This document shows, piece after piece, positions 11,518 to 21,831 of a stretch of DNA of 33,119 nt; position 1 is the stretch's first letter, and every line of letters starts with the position of its first letter. Position numbers and translations under genes: made by a program. Below the pieces are notes generated by a model, which worked only from the letters and a program-made list of their open reading frames with translations, ran no database searches and had not been told where the DNA came from. The DNA comes from Zygnema circumcarinatum (taxonomy: Eukaryota > Streptophyta > Zygnematophyceae > Zygnematales > Zygnemataceae), in the NCBI GenBank assembly GCA_037447605.1, contig CM074804.1, positions 7,446,716 to 7,479,834 of the forward strand, written 5' to 3'.

Positions 11518-13552
11518 TCACAACTCCTTGTTAGCACTTGACACGTGTGACTCCGTCCATACAGTTCTGTACATTGCGTCGCACAAAGGATCCGTACAGC
11601 CCATGTCCGCTTGTACGGATTTCAACACAGAGCCGTACAGACTCCCCTTGCCGAAGGGCCGTCCGGGCAGCAGCCGCCGGAAATCGGAGAGGGCGCTGAT
11701 GTCAAAGCCGTTGCGAATAAGGGGCGGGAAAAAAAAGAGTTGGCTTATTATGAGCAGAGAAGTGACTGTCAAGGGGACGGTCAGCAGCTTAGGCAAGGGT
11801 TGCCGCCCACTTCGCACCCATGCCTTTTTCAGCCATACTTCAAGGACCACCAATACTCCATGAAGAGAGAAGAAGGCGAACCATTCCATAGTCAATCCTT
11901 CAAAACGTCCAATGCAGGTATAGATAATCAGCTCGTGCATTGCACCCGAGACCATGAAGGTGACCAGAGTCGCAATGGCGCTGCTGACATGCTTGGGAAA
12001 AGGGGTAGCTCTTAGGAGGTATTCTCTGACTGGAGTGTAGGCAGCTTCACGGAGCAGCTGCCCTGCAACAAGGTTCCACCGACGGCTCCAAAAGTCCTGA
12101 AGCAGCAAACCACCAACGGAAAAAATGAGCATAGATGAGGTGAGGCTGGAGTGCCTGTTCATTTCAGGTCTTTGTAAGTGTAGCTCCAGCGCACTTAGGA
12201 GGGGATGAGAAGTAGGCGAACTCTCAAATAAGCAAATAAAGCACAACATAAGGAGAAACAGTCCCAAAAACTGCTTTTCTCCTTAAATGACAACTTTTTG
12301 TTCGGACAGGCACTTCCGCTGATTCTTTGAATATGAACATATCTTCAGGCTCACTGCCCTTTCGTTTGAGTTACTATATACCTGAATGGAGGATGAAAGG
12401 TAGGGTCGCTTGAAATGAGGCGCGAATGAAAGTCCCATACTGCCCTTCAACAGGGCTGCCGATCCGTTAAACATGAACAACATGAAATTGTACAGAATGA
12501 GGGAATAAATAAAAATCAAGAGAACTTGCGGCATGACGGGCCGTAGATCAGTGAGGTAAACAAGGGCGAAAAATAAAAGGAGGCTTCCAAACGATTGCAA
12601 GGCCAAGATCTGCCATGAAGCTTCCGATCCGGGACTCTCCTTTCGCAGATTCTCCACTTGACTATTGTTCTCGGTTTTATGTTGCTTTTCTTCCACGACC
12701 TCACTGACCAAACCACCATTTCCACGATCTATGTCTTTCCCAATGCTTCGTGAAATGGTGGAATTCTTCTCCAGGCAATCTTCTTTCCTTATCTCAGGTG
12801 TATTCTTCTCCTGTGTGCTTGATATCACTATAGGAAGGACCAAGGCCGCACAAAACTGAATGAACGCTGCAACCTTCTTCGCTGCAGTATCTGCCTTTGA
12901 TTTCGACTCCACCGTATTGACATATGCCAAAGGGCCGCGGCCCCAACACAACGCCAAGACCTGCGAAGGGAAGCAGCTTGAGATTCAACGAAAGCAGCTT
13001 CCGATAACTCATGCAAGACACCAGGAGGAAGCACTTGGATTCAAGCCTGCACACGTCTAAGAAAAAGAAGCGAAGCTATGTTCGGGTAATTGGAGAAGAG
13101 AGGCTTTTGACCAAAAAACAACCATTTCGCTAGGGAATCAATGCACAACTTCACAACTTTGATAGAAAAATAACAAATTTAGTATTCTGAACGCAAATAC
13201 AATCATGCAGGCAAGGGTAATGCATTAAGGTACTACATGCAGACAAACATAACAACAGGGGGAAAAGCCCAAACAACAGGCATGTGAGTAGTGAGAAACA
13301 TATACAAACTGTGAAGTTGGCCCACCACGAAAAGAAGGTGGATAAGGTCAGAGAAGCCGTTGCATATTCTCTGGGATCGAGGAACCATGGCACTGCCACG
13401 TGCGCCACGAAGACTGGGAATGCTGCAAGGAGACGAGCGACGCCCTCAGGCTGCTCTGCCACCACATACAGCGTGTAGACAGCAGTGGAGAAGAGTAGGA
13501 CAGAGATGAGCAGCCATGGATCGGACAAGCTCAAACTTTCAAGTAACTGCAT
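11518..13552 (-). CDS. wax synthase / long-chain-alcohol O-fatty-acyltransferase (MBOAT family)
   Basis: Three exons, 13552-13310, 12960-12382 and 12096-11518, join in phase 0 to give 466 residues. The family esterifies long-chain alcohols with acyl-CoA in the ER to make wax esters. Diagnostic features are the hydrophobic N-terminus; WANFTVLALCWGRGPLA across the first junction; DFWSRRWN at the start of exon 3 (residues 275-282); the MBOAT histidine in VSGAMHEL (His about 328); and FFPPLIRNGFD near the end. About 70 hydrophilic, charged residues (about 128-196) lie between membrane segments, which makes it longer than the 352-residue jojoba enzyme. The start at 13552 was chosen because a TTTTGCAG acceptor-like site lies just upstream (13564-13571), suggesting a 5' UTR intron; an in-frame ATG at 13567 overlaps that site. 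Substrate range cannot be read from sequence. Confidence 0.88.
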
Positions 13553-14173
13553 TGTAGAATCCTGCAAAATTTTGAATGTAGTTTACGTCGAGCAGGAGAA
13601 ACGCTATGAATTGCGGGCGCTCCTGCATTAGCACATCCTGCAAAGATATCCTATCTCTTGTGAAGAAGGCTCGCGCTCTCGCGCTCTCTCACTCCCTCTC
13701 CCTCGCCCTCTCCCACTCGCTCTCACAGGAGGCAGGACCGCGCTGGAGAGGACCCGGACTGCATTCTCACCAGGGTCTCGTCAGTGACCGAAAAACCAGA
13801 AACCAGAAACCAGAAACCGACGGAAAACTCGGTTTGTGGATAAGGACGATTTTGACGTGTTGATTTGTTTTGAGGGCAGTCAACGATGTGGACTCAAGGA
13901 TCCACATATGGATCAACTGAGGTGACTTTGGGCCCAAGTTGACCCTTTCTAGTGGATACTAGATCCGTCAGTTGTTTGTCTCCTTGGCGCCATGTTCCAT
14001 GTGATACCACTGGTCCGTTTTCGTGAAGGCGTTCGTGATGCGGCTTCCAGTTCCGTAAGAGAAACGGGGACGGGGCCGGGGGAATAGTGGGGGAGGGGGG
14101 GAGAGAGACGAGAGGGGCGGAGAGAGAGGGGGGAGAGGGAGACGGAAGAGTGGGAGGGGGAGAGGGAGGGGAA
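13553..14173. promoter_or_regulatory. divergent promoter region, wax synthase (-) / GNAT (+)
   Basis: The two start codons point away from each other across about 620 bases. The wax synthase side has a CT-rich tract (about 13670-13730) and a CAGAAAC tandem (13793-13819). The GNAT side has a purine-rich G/GA tract (about 14055-14180), probably leader. No clear TATA box was seen. The acceptor-like TTTTGCAG beside the wax synthase ATG suggests that its 5' UTR exon lies here. Confidence 0.5.
13793..13819 (+). repeat. 7-bp tandem (CAGAAAC)n, 3-4 units
   Basis: The short perfect tandem AAACCAG/CAGAAAC lies in the divergent promoter. It is not the plant telomere unit (TTTAGGG/CCCTAAA). Confidence 0.7.
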
Positions 14174-15532
14174 ATGGAGGGCAGGGCAGAGACAGCAGGC
14201 GGCGGAAAGGCGGAGTCTATGGGCAAAGTGACTCCGAAAGGCAGCGCAGGAGAGCGGGAGGTAGAGGAGGAGGTTTGCGTTGTGAAGGTGGAGGACGAGG
14301 ATCAGGTCAATGCCGGGAGGGGAGGGATGCTGACATGGCAAAGGAGATGGAGGCATTCGCTTAAAGGTGTATAAGGCGGGGCATTGTAACGGAGGGATTC
14401 TGTTTGTGAAACACTGATATGGAATCGACAATTCATAGTTCAGTCACATGTCCCCTGCTACCTTTTTGATGTATGCGCATTGCGAAAGGATGTCTGTCTT
14501 TTCTTGAATGTTAATGACGAACGTGAACATCCAAATCCTTAAACGGGGGCAATAGTTGGCGGAGAAGGGAAGGGAGAAGCAGGTACTTATAAGTTGTGAG
14601 CTGTAGGTCGTGAGTGAAGCTGGCAGCAAACATTTCATGAGGGAGCCATAACAAGATTTTCATCATACATGTCACCTTGAAATCTTCAAAAATGGAACCC
14701 CGTTTTCATCGCATTACAGCATTCGTTCATACATAACAGGGATCTCATCCAATGATTCATTCAATTGATGATCTGTTGGCGAGTGAATGTGTGCATGCAG
14801 CTCAGATCCTATATGAAAGTTCGACATGAGGTTTTTACCGTTGGCCAGGGAGTAACCCTCGAACAAGAGATCGATGAATATGACGGAGGAGGTTTCGACA
14901 TAGTGAGAGCGAACGAGAAAGCCGTCCACTTCCTCGCCCTAGTGAACGGGGAACCAGCTGGCGCAGGTGCGAACAGAAACTTCCAGAAGACCATCTTTGC
15001 TATTTCATCGCTCTTTTGTGGAACGAAACCGGTTCTCAAATGCCCCTTCCTTGCAAGCTCTTGCTGTCAGGCCCACAGGCCCTCCTGCCCTCACATTTGG
15101 TGGCAGTTTTTTACCTCAGGCCGCCTGCTACTGATGTCTGGCGAGGTCTGCAAGGCGGGGCGCATCGCCACTCTCCCACGGTTCCGGCGAAGGGGAGTGG
15201 CTCACGCAGTTATGGCAGCAATCCATGTAAGCAGCAGCGAAACCCTCCCCTATTAGACCCGCGTGGTTGCACGCTCGTCGGCCTCAACATAGAAATGCTT
15301 CTCTCTTTCTTGGAGAAGGCTCCGGACCTCTGCTCATATCCTTTATTACTATTGAGGATGGCTGGTGCAGGCCTTCGCCAGAAGCAGGGGCTACGCGGAA
15401 TGCAAGCTGGCGGCGCAGATGACAGCAGCACGACTCTATTTGGGCCTCGACTACAAAGTAATCAATCCTGGGGAAGTCTTCATGGATGCGGACATGGAGC
15501 ATCAGTGGATGATCAAGGATTTGAGAAATTAG
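14174..15532 (+). CDS. GNAT-family N-acetyltransferase (YjcF-like)
   Basis: Four exons, 14174-14305, 14801-14966, 15120-15226 and 15371-15532, join in phase (0, 1, 0) to give 188 residues. Exon 1 ends VKVEDEDQ and joins LRSYMKVRHEVFTVGQGV in exon 2, the usual N-terminal strand-helix and V-F-x-x-x-Q-G-V of this family. The acetyl-CoA-binding motif A is TLPRFRRRGVAHAVM in exon 3 (R-R-R-G-V-A as the Q/R-x-x-G-x-G/A loop). Exon 4 gives SRGYAECKLAAQMTAARLY and ends in an IKDLRN tail. The acceptor substrate is unknown. In-frame alternative starts are 14087 (low-complexity extension) and 14219. Diverges from the wax synthase and converges with the unknown gene at 15971. All catalytic-core segments are present. 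Confidence 0.85.
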
Positions 15533-15970
15533 CCATTTTGGGAGAAGAATAACAGACGCCCTATTCTTTAGTACTGTCATCATATGCGATTTTTGGCACA
15601 GAAAGAGAGCCCGTCAGAAAGCAACATGGGACATGAACTATATCGTTTTCGGCTGTTCAAGGAACTCGTTTAAATGAGCTTATGCTCAAAGACTGCTGCA
15701 AAGCATAGGACTCGAAAGGCTCAGTGGCACACACAACCATGAAAAGGCTTGAACGAAATACGAAGGTTTCTATTCTATGTACTGTACACATCGTTGGCTT
15801 GGAAAGTACGCCACCTCAACAGCTGTCCAAAGCGTATACATTGTACTGAGTCCGAGGTATCCCTAAGCTGCTGACTGGGGAAAACCTTCTCCTCCCTCCC
15901 CCCATCCCACGGGCTCCCTGAAGCGCCGACTATCGTCAGAGCAACTCTGCCACTCTGCTACGTGATGGTT
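15533..15970. other. convergent intergenic spacer
   Basis: These 438 bases lie between the stop codons of the GNAT gene (+) and the unknown gene (-). They should hold both 3' UTRs. No open frame or structure of note was seen. Confidence 0.55.
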
Positions 15971-18945
15971 TCACTTAACGCCTATCTCCTGCTTAGCGTG
16001 GGTGAGAGCGCGTTCTACATCGCTTAACTTCTCGATTTCCTTTGTTCCGGCTGGCCAGTTCTCCTTGTACAGTGTCCACATGATGATGCTCACCTCATCC
16101 CTCAGGGAGGCCGTGACTTCCCCCGGGAGGCCCAACTCATTCTTCACCTTCTTGACCTCCTCTTGAAGCTGAAGAGCGTGAGTCTCCTCTCTCTGTTGCT
16201 CCTCTTCTTGTTGCCTTTGCAGTTCCTTTGATTTCCTTTCCTCCTCCTGCACCTCTTGTTCCCTCTGCTTCTGCCTCAAACTCTCTCGGTCCCTCTCCTC
16301 TTGCTCCTCCTGCACAGCAACCCCCCCATCCCCCGAATCAATCATCAGACATGAGTGCTCCTGCGTTCCACCAAGGCCGCTTGTCTATGAAACCAAACCC
16401 TTCTTCTTACCACCAACACGACCCTTCAAGTTTTGACATTCTGTCCAGAAAGTTGAGGGAAGCAAGCTCTGATAGAACAACTTCGCCCGTCGTCCTGGGC
16501 TCTTCCTAGAAGGTGGTAGAGCTTACATGGGGCGTCTTCCCGGCTGTGGCTTCGTACGTCTTCCCGTACACCATAGCCGGTGCGACACGCTGCTGCTCTT
16601 TCTGCATAAAAAAGCAAGCTGCTCGCTCTCGTTACTAATAGCAACGAGCGCATTGGATAAGATATAAACACGAGAGCCAATCCATCTACAGTACTGGAAG
16701 TGACCTGGTTGCAGGCGTCCCTTATCATAGACAGTGGAACAATCTTTCCCGTACATGTACAGAGTGAGAGATCGCTGCAGCAGCAACCTCTAGGGGGAGC
16801 AGTCCAACCGCCGGTGGAATCGAGCGGCGATGGGCTGCCCAGGGTCTTCCCTGCAGAAGTTTACACTAGTTCATGAAGTCCCTCCGCAGCTCGAAAAGTG
16901 GCATGTGACAGCACGCATGTGCGACGGTGTCTAACATTGTCAAACTCAGAACGAAGCACTACAGAGCATTTCATAGAAAGCCGTGTGCAGCACAGAAGGA
17001 AGGCAAATAGAGTAAGGGCAGTGTCTCAAAGTTGGTGCAACTGCTCTGAAAAGGGAGGCTTCTTGCACCAGCTGCAATGGAGCTGCGCATGCGTTTACCC
17101 GCCCAAAAGCACTCGTATCGCTGCCAATTGAGCCTTGAACGAACAAGGAAACGGTTGTAGTATCATCTGATCTTTTCCTCTGCCTTGAAAGTACATACTG
17201 TTTAAAAGTTGCAAAAAGTCCTTCACCTCCTTTTCCTACCTTTTCACGCCATCCGTTGCCATCTGGCATGGCGGTCTGACTTTACCTTGGATAGTCTCTC
17301 CTCCGTGATTTCTTTGGCGCGAGCTGGTTTCAACTTCTGTTCTTCCTCATGGGTCGTCGATATCGGCAACTCTCCAGACTTCCAGTCAGCCGGAGGAAGC
17401 TCCTCTTCCTTTGGTCCTCCCACTGCACTCAGCAAGTACGATGAACAGCCTCTGAGATTGCGAGGAAGCAGAAAAAATCAGGCTGATGCCAGTAGCAGAG
17501 TGTATCAAATTCCCTACTATCTCAGCAGCGCATGTTTCGCTCGCTAAAACCAGTCCCTTTCTCCCACTAGAGAGAAGCTAAACACGGCCTACTTTTCTTT
17601 TCTTCTGACACTATGCCGAGGACAGAATAGGGAACCGCCGATGCAGGTATCGGCCTTGCAGTAGGCCGAGGAGGACCCAGTGGATGTAATATGCCTCTGA
17701 GACACATCTGCACACACGAAAATACCCATGAATACATGAGAAACACACGAATCCTTCCTGGTTCGCAAATAAACATAAAATTCCCGAGGAATTGCTTCCG
17801 AAAGAGTCTCTCGAGTTTCAGTATTTGTCTCCACTTCGGACACTCTTCAATTAAAGGCAGGAAGACGATACAGATGGGGACGGCGCTTACTCGCATAAAC
17901 TCGGCCGCGACAAGAGCGGAAACCCATGGAGAAAGAAAGGCCAATCCCAAAGCCCAGCCAGGAAACAAAATCGGAGAGAGCAAAATGACAGCGGCAGTGG
18001 TACCATGTAAGACCCCAAACTGCGCCACCAAAACGAACGTCCCCGGGGGTACAATCAGCATAGAATTTAACACTAGTTTCTATCGAGCCTTTGGGGGGGG
18101 GGGGGGGGGNNNNNNNNNNGGGGGGGGGGGGGGGGGGGGGGGCTCTCCACCCTCTTTAAGTGGAAGCCAATCACTTTCTGCCACATTCACAGATTTGACG
18201 ACGAGGCATGCTGTGATTGCTCCAATATAGACAAAAGTACACTTAAACAGTCCCACACAGAGCTTTCAACTCAGCGAAACAAAATGATACGTGTCAGACG
18301 GAGGATTTCATATAAAACAAGAAGCATATAAGTTGACAGACAGAGAAAATTATTTGACGGGAAAGCTCAACTAAAATTGGAAGTGTGTTAGCACCACAGC
18401 TAGGCAGGAAAATTTGCTCACAAAGAATATCAAACATAACAAACCGCTACTTAAAAATAAAATAAAAAGGTAATTTCGTCTCACACATCTTCAAACATAT
18501 GTAGGGCAATGGCGAGCAGGCCATGGCCAGTAAACACACTTATCGTTACAGAACAAGCAGCAGTGCACAACGTGCAGAAATTCCTGACTCACCAACACCG
18601 CCCGCTTCGCAAAAGCATACAACTCTTCAATCATCTTCGCTTCCGGCCTGAAGTGAGAAACAAAGTTTTCTGGAAAGAAGATAGAGAAGACGAAGCGGAA
18701 AATATCACTTGGATCTTCTTCGATGAGACAGAACAGCTATCATCCTTACCGAAGGTTCCAGAATTTTCTGAAATGACTAACGCTTTAACACCTCCATATA
18801 ATGCAGTGCGACGGCCCTTGTCCAGAAATTCCCTCGGCCAGACCCTTCCAAGGTCCAGAGTCTCCCACCTGTTGCCACGTTGCATTTTTGTGCATGGCAG
18901 AGAGGGCGGCAGCTCTTCTCCTGAACAGTGGTGACAGGGCGACAT
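15971..18945 (-). CDS. unrecognised protein with membrane segments and C-terminal coiled coil (partial model)
   Basis: I do not recognise this gene. Supported exons are 18945-18750 (start 18945, or 18885), 18669-18593, 18019-17891, 17451-17286 and 16309-15971; others between them are unresolved. The first two join in phase across an 80-base intron with a strong pyrimidine tract, giving SENSGTFENFVSHFRPEAK then MIEELYAFAKRAVL. Exon 18019-17891 is 43 residues of mostly hydrophobic sequence (ILLSPILFPGWALGLAFLSP), one or two membrane helices. Near 17632-17702 another hydrophobic stretch (YYIHWVLLGLLQGR) may be an exon. The last two exons are charged: EEELPPADWKSGELPIS and ITEERLSK, then a 112-residue Glu/Gln/Arg coiled coil ending DVERALTHAKQEIGVK-stop. 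A poly-G/N assembly gap falls inside, so an exon may be lost. Frames in the middle are uncertain. Confidence 0.5.
18093..18142. other. assembly gap (10 N) inside a poly-G run
   Basis: Ten N (18110-18119) are flanked by 17 G on the left and 23 G on the right. The true length is unknown. It lies between exons of the unknown minus-strand gene, so missing sequence there could include coding bases. Confidence 0.95.
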
Positions 18946-19177
18946 GGCATGGTGCCCTATAGAAGATTCCGTCGATCCACGGAGTGCTGCCAGCAGCGCG
19001 CAGCGATGCATGCCGCCATGTGGCCTTGCAGCTGCGGCAGCAAGCCCATGGCTGCCGCTGACGGGGAGGCGGCCATGCAGGGAGGGCCGCCCTCTGCATT
19101 CGCGGGACACGGCTTGGCCGCACACCTATATGGCGAAGCATCGTCCAATCGTCACTTGCCACGTACACGACATTCTC

Positions 19178-19183
19178 CACGTG
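19178..19183. promoter_or_regulatory. G-box CACGTG
   Basis: Palindromic CACGTG in TCCACGTGGCA context, about 230 bases upstream of the minus-strand start at 18945. bZIP and bHLH factors bind this core in plants. The element is common, so function is inferred. Confidence 0.4.
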
Positions 19184-19926
19184 GCAATCCGCCATTGGAG
19201 ATGTTCCACCATGTTTTTTGTATGTGGAATGAATGAATGGTTCGTGACTGTGAATGCATGCATTTGTTGAAATAAAGGTGACGGTTCATATCATATCCAT
19301 GAGAATGTCATCTTGGTCCGCATGACGACTGTGAGGGGGGTCGATGAGAGAGGGACGGTCACACGTCAAGTCGCAAATTTCAAAAAGATCTTGGACGAAT
19401 GGAAATTGGCCCTCCCTCTCTTTGTTTTGCACAAGGAAGGAAGAACGCCATGCCCTCCACAACCATCATAAAGCCTCTCCGTCGCCATGCGCGAGCTGTT
19501 TTGTTAGAAATCAAGTGGTTTGGCTGTACCTCCTGGCTAGACAATCTGCATTACCACTTCACCAATGAGAAAATGGCTCAATAAAATGCATAAACACACC
19601 ACACTTTTGACCCTAAACCTCATGAAGAGATTAGCCAACAACGCCTCTCCCTCCCTGTCTCCCTTCGTCTCCCCCCTCTCTCTCCCGTCTCTTTCCCTTC
19701 CTCTCTCTCTCCCTTCCTGCCCTCCCTCCCAGAGGCGTGGGTGGGAGGGGCCCACTCATGCAGAGGCAGGCGCGCTATTTTTCTCCCTTCATAGTTTCGT
19801 TCCACCTCAAAGCCAAAGCGACCACACCGAACGAGGCTCCGGATTTCGCCGGCAGCCTGCCGGCCGGCGCCGTCGCTCACAGTTTGCATGGACCGTACTA
19901 CCGTACGGATTTTTTTTACCGGCCGG

Positions 19927-19936
19927 CAAATAAAAG
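19927..19936 (+). promoter_or_regulatory. possible TATA-like element for LYRM4
   Basis: CAAATAAAAG is an AT-rich island in GC-rich surroundings, 75 bases before the LYRM4 ATG. That spacing would suit a TATA box with a leader of about 45 bases. The match to TATAAA is imperfect. Confidence 0.3.
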
Positions 19937-20010
19937 TTGACGGCCGTCAGGCGTTTCATTCCCACTCAGGGGGGTGCGTGGGGGAGGCGGAAGGGGAGAG
20001 AGGGGCAGCC

Positions 20011-20310
20011 ATGGCGGCAGGGGCAGGAAGGGCGGCAGCCTCGCAGGCTTTGTCTCTGTACAGAGCGCTGCTTCGCACGGGGAGGAGCTTCAAGAGCTAC
20101 AACGTTAGGGAGTACGTCCTTCGCAGGAGCAGGGAGGGGTTCAGGAAGAACAGGGAGCTCGCAGACGAGGCATCCATGGCTGCTGCCTTGGAAGACGGCT
20201 GGAAGCAGCTTGAAGTCGCGAGGAGGCAGGTGCAGGTGTATGCGCTGTACGCTCCATCAATGAAGTCCATCATGGACGTGCAGCTAAAGCCTTTCTCGGC
20301 AGCTCAGTGA
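20011..20310 (+). CDS. LYRM4: LYR-motif protein LYRM4 / ISD11 (mitochondrial Fe-S cluster assembly)
   Basis: A single exon encodes 99 residues. ISD11 binds and stabilises the mitochondrial cysteine desulfurase NFS1, with acyl carrier protein docked on the LYR motif, for iron-sulfur cluster synthesis. The L-Y-R motif is at residues 16-18, followed by SYNVREYVLRRSREGFR with the conserved Phe at 44, then DGWKQLEVARRQVQVYALYA, the typical C-terminal helix of ISD11. Length matches the family (about 90-100). The start was chosen at the first ATG in good context (GCAGCCATGGCGG), with no usable upstream in-frame ATG near the conserved region. Complete and apparently intact; converges with the MEI1-like gene. 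Confidence 0.93.
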   Translation: MAAGAGRAAASQALSLYRALLRTGRSFKSYNVREYVLRRSREGFRKNRELADEASMAAALEDGWKQLEVARRQVQVYALYAPSMKSIMDVQLKPFSAAQ

Positions 20311-21831
20311 GAGCTCAGTGAGCTGGATTCAAGAGCAGGCGCAGGCTATTGAAATTTAGGGCACGCAATTTTTATGTTTTTTGATGAAAAAGAGAGAATA
20401 ACTCCTGCTCTAGAGGCTGGTTCGTGAACCAAAGCAGGAGCTACTTAGTTACTCACCGGAGAATCAGAAACCATTCAACGGCTTGTATTTCAACTCCCAC
20501 GAGGTACTATACATCATCCTTTTTGAAACTGAGATTTCCTGTTAGGAAGAATTCGAGTTAGTCCGACGGAGAAAGTTGTTCAGGAGGCTGAGGATGAAAG
20601 AAGTGGATGCTCTGGGCTCTGGGGCTCCTAGCAGGCAGCTATTGCTTAGACAGTAATGGGAATTCTGTTAAAGTCTGCAATTGATCGTTGAGGTCCGCGA
20701 GAGTTTTGTTGTACAAGGAGAGTTCGCAAAAATGCTTCGAGCTGTCGCTTGCGATAGTACTAGAAATAAGACCATGACCAAGCGAGGATCAGATAGCCGG
20801 TCTCTGTTCTTGAACAGTCAAAAAGCAAAAAAATAGAAGCCATGTGCACATGTTGCGTTTTCTCGCACGAACTTTTGTGGTTGTGAAAGAGAGAGGAAAT
20901 CGTTTCTTTATCCTCGTGACCTGTTTTCCAAGCGGTCGGGATTCTTGGCTGCAATATAGCAGAGAATGGTATGTGAAACTGTAGCTACTGTACTCAGTGG
21001 TTGGCTCCAGCATAGCCTGGCTTGCTAATTGAAGCCTTCACTCTTTGTAGATGAAAAATTGCAAAACATTTTGAGTCTCTTTGCGTTGAGCATAAAGCCC
21101 TTCTTCTGAGAGGGAACTGACTGCTTTCCAGGGGCTCGCCTTTTCCTTTCCTTCTTCTCGCATGTCCTCAATTCACCTGTCGGCACTTTGAATGCTTAAA
21201 ACTGCAAGTGAATTCCGAGGTCTCATACTGAGCGCACACGATAGTGCATGCTAACAACATGGTTTTTAAACCATAAGAAAGAGTAACGTATCAAAAAGGC
21301 TAGTCGAGCAAAAGCCTATGCATATCTATATGACAATCAATTCCTGCCAAACACATTCAAGGCTTCCACACTCGTATTGGCTAAAAAGGAGTGCAGAAGC
21401 CTAATCTTGGCTGCACAAGAGCTCGTCGTCAATGCCTTCACATAGTATCTCTTGTCGATCACCTAATTACTAATTTGCATACTTCATTTCCAATGGTGGA
21501 GGATCACAAAACGATAAACTCTGTAGTGGCTACCAAAAAGATACTGACGAAAACTCCTGAAGCAGTACTCGTACGGAGACAGCGAAGAAGCCGGCTGCTT
21601 TGGCAGAGAGAATGCCGTCAAATAGTATTGCAAGAGCTGGCCATTGTAAGCCCTTCTATAATGAGCTTCCCAAGTTCCACATCGACGAGAATGCGGAAAC
21701 TCTGCATTCAAGACAGGTCCCACTGCATGAGTTACACCTCAAAACTAGCTACTACCGGGCACCACCCCAAATTCACACCCACCTGAAAGGGATACTTTGT
21801 TGCATACCTCCTTGAGGAACAGTGGCAGCAT
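20311..21831. other. convergent intergenic spacer
   Basis: About 1.5 kb lies between the LYRM4 and MEI1-like stop codons and should contain both 3' UTRs. Small open frames (for example 21391-21786) have no recognisable domain and are partly antisense to the MEI1-like 3' flank. A perfect 12-base inverted repeat GGTTCGTGAACC occurs near 20420. No RNA gene was recognised. Confidence 0.5.

Larger units (their letters stand above)
18946..20010. promoter_or_regulatory. divergent promoter region, unknown gene (-) / LYRM4 (+)
   Basis: About 1.06 kb separates the two starts. Near the minus-strand gene there is a GC-rich segment, then ACGT-core elements (a G-box at 19178-19183 and a CCACGTAC site just left of it). 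A CT-rich tract (about 19641-19735) and GC-rich palindromic CCGGC repeats (about 19850-19925) precede LYRM4. Several open frames across 18785-19270 on both strands are low-similarity GC-rich shadows and were not called. Confidence 0.5.

Noticed and set aside
13894-14431. Minus-strand Pro/Ser-rich open frames (110 and 160 codons)
   Set aside because: They are the antisense of the GA-rich leader and first exon of the GNAT gene.
18631-19270. Several 60-160 codon open frames on both strands around 18.8-19.2 kb
   Set aside because: Only the frame reaching the splice donor at 18749 fits a downstream exon in phase; the others are shadows in GC-rich promoter DNA.
20415-20430. GGTTCG element as a tRNA T-arm
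   Set aside because: It is a bare 12-base palindrome; no acceptor stem, D-arm or anticodon arm could be laid out around it.
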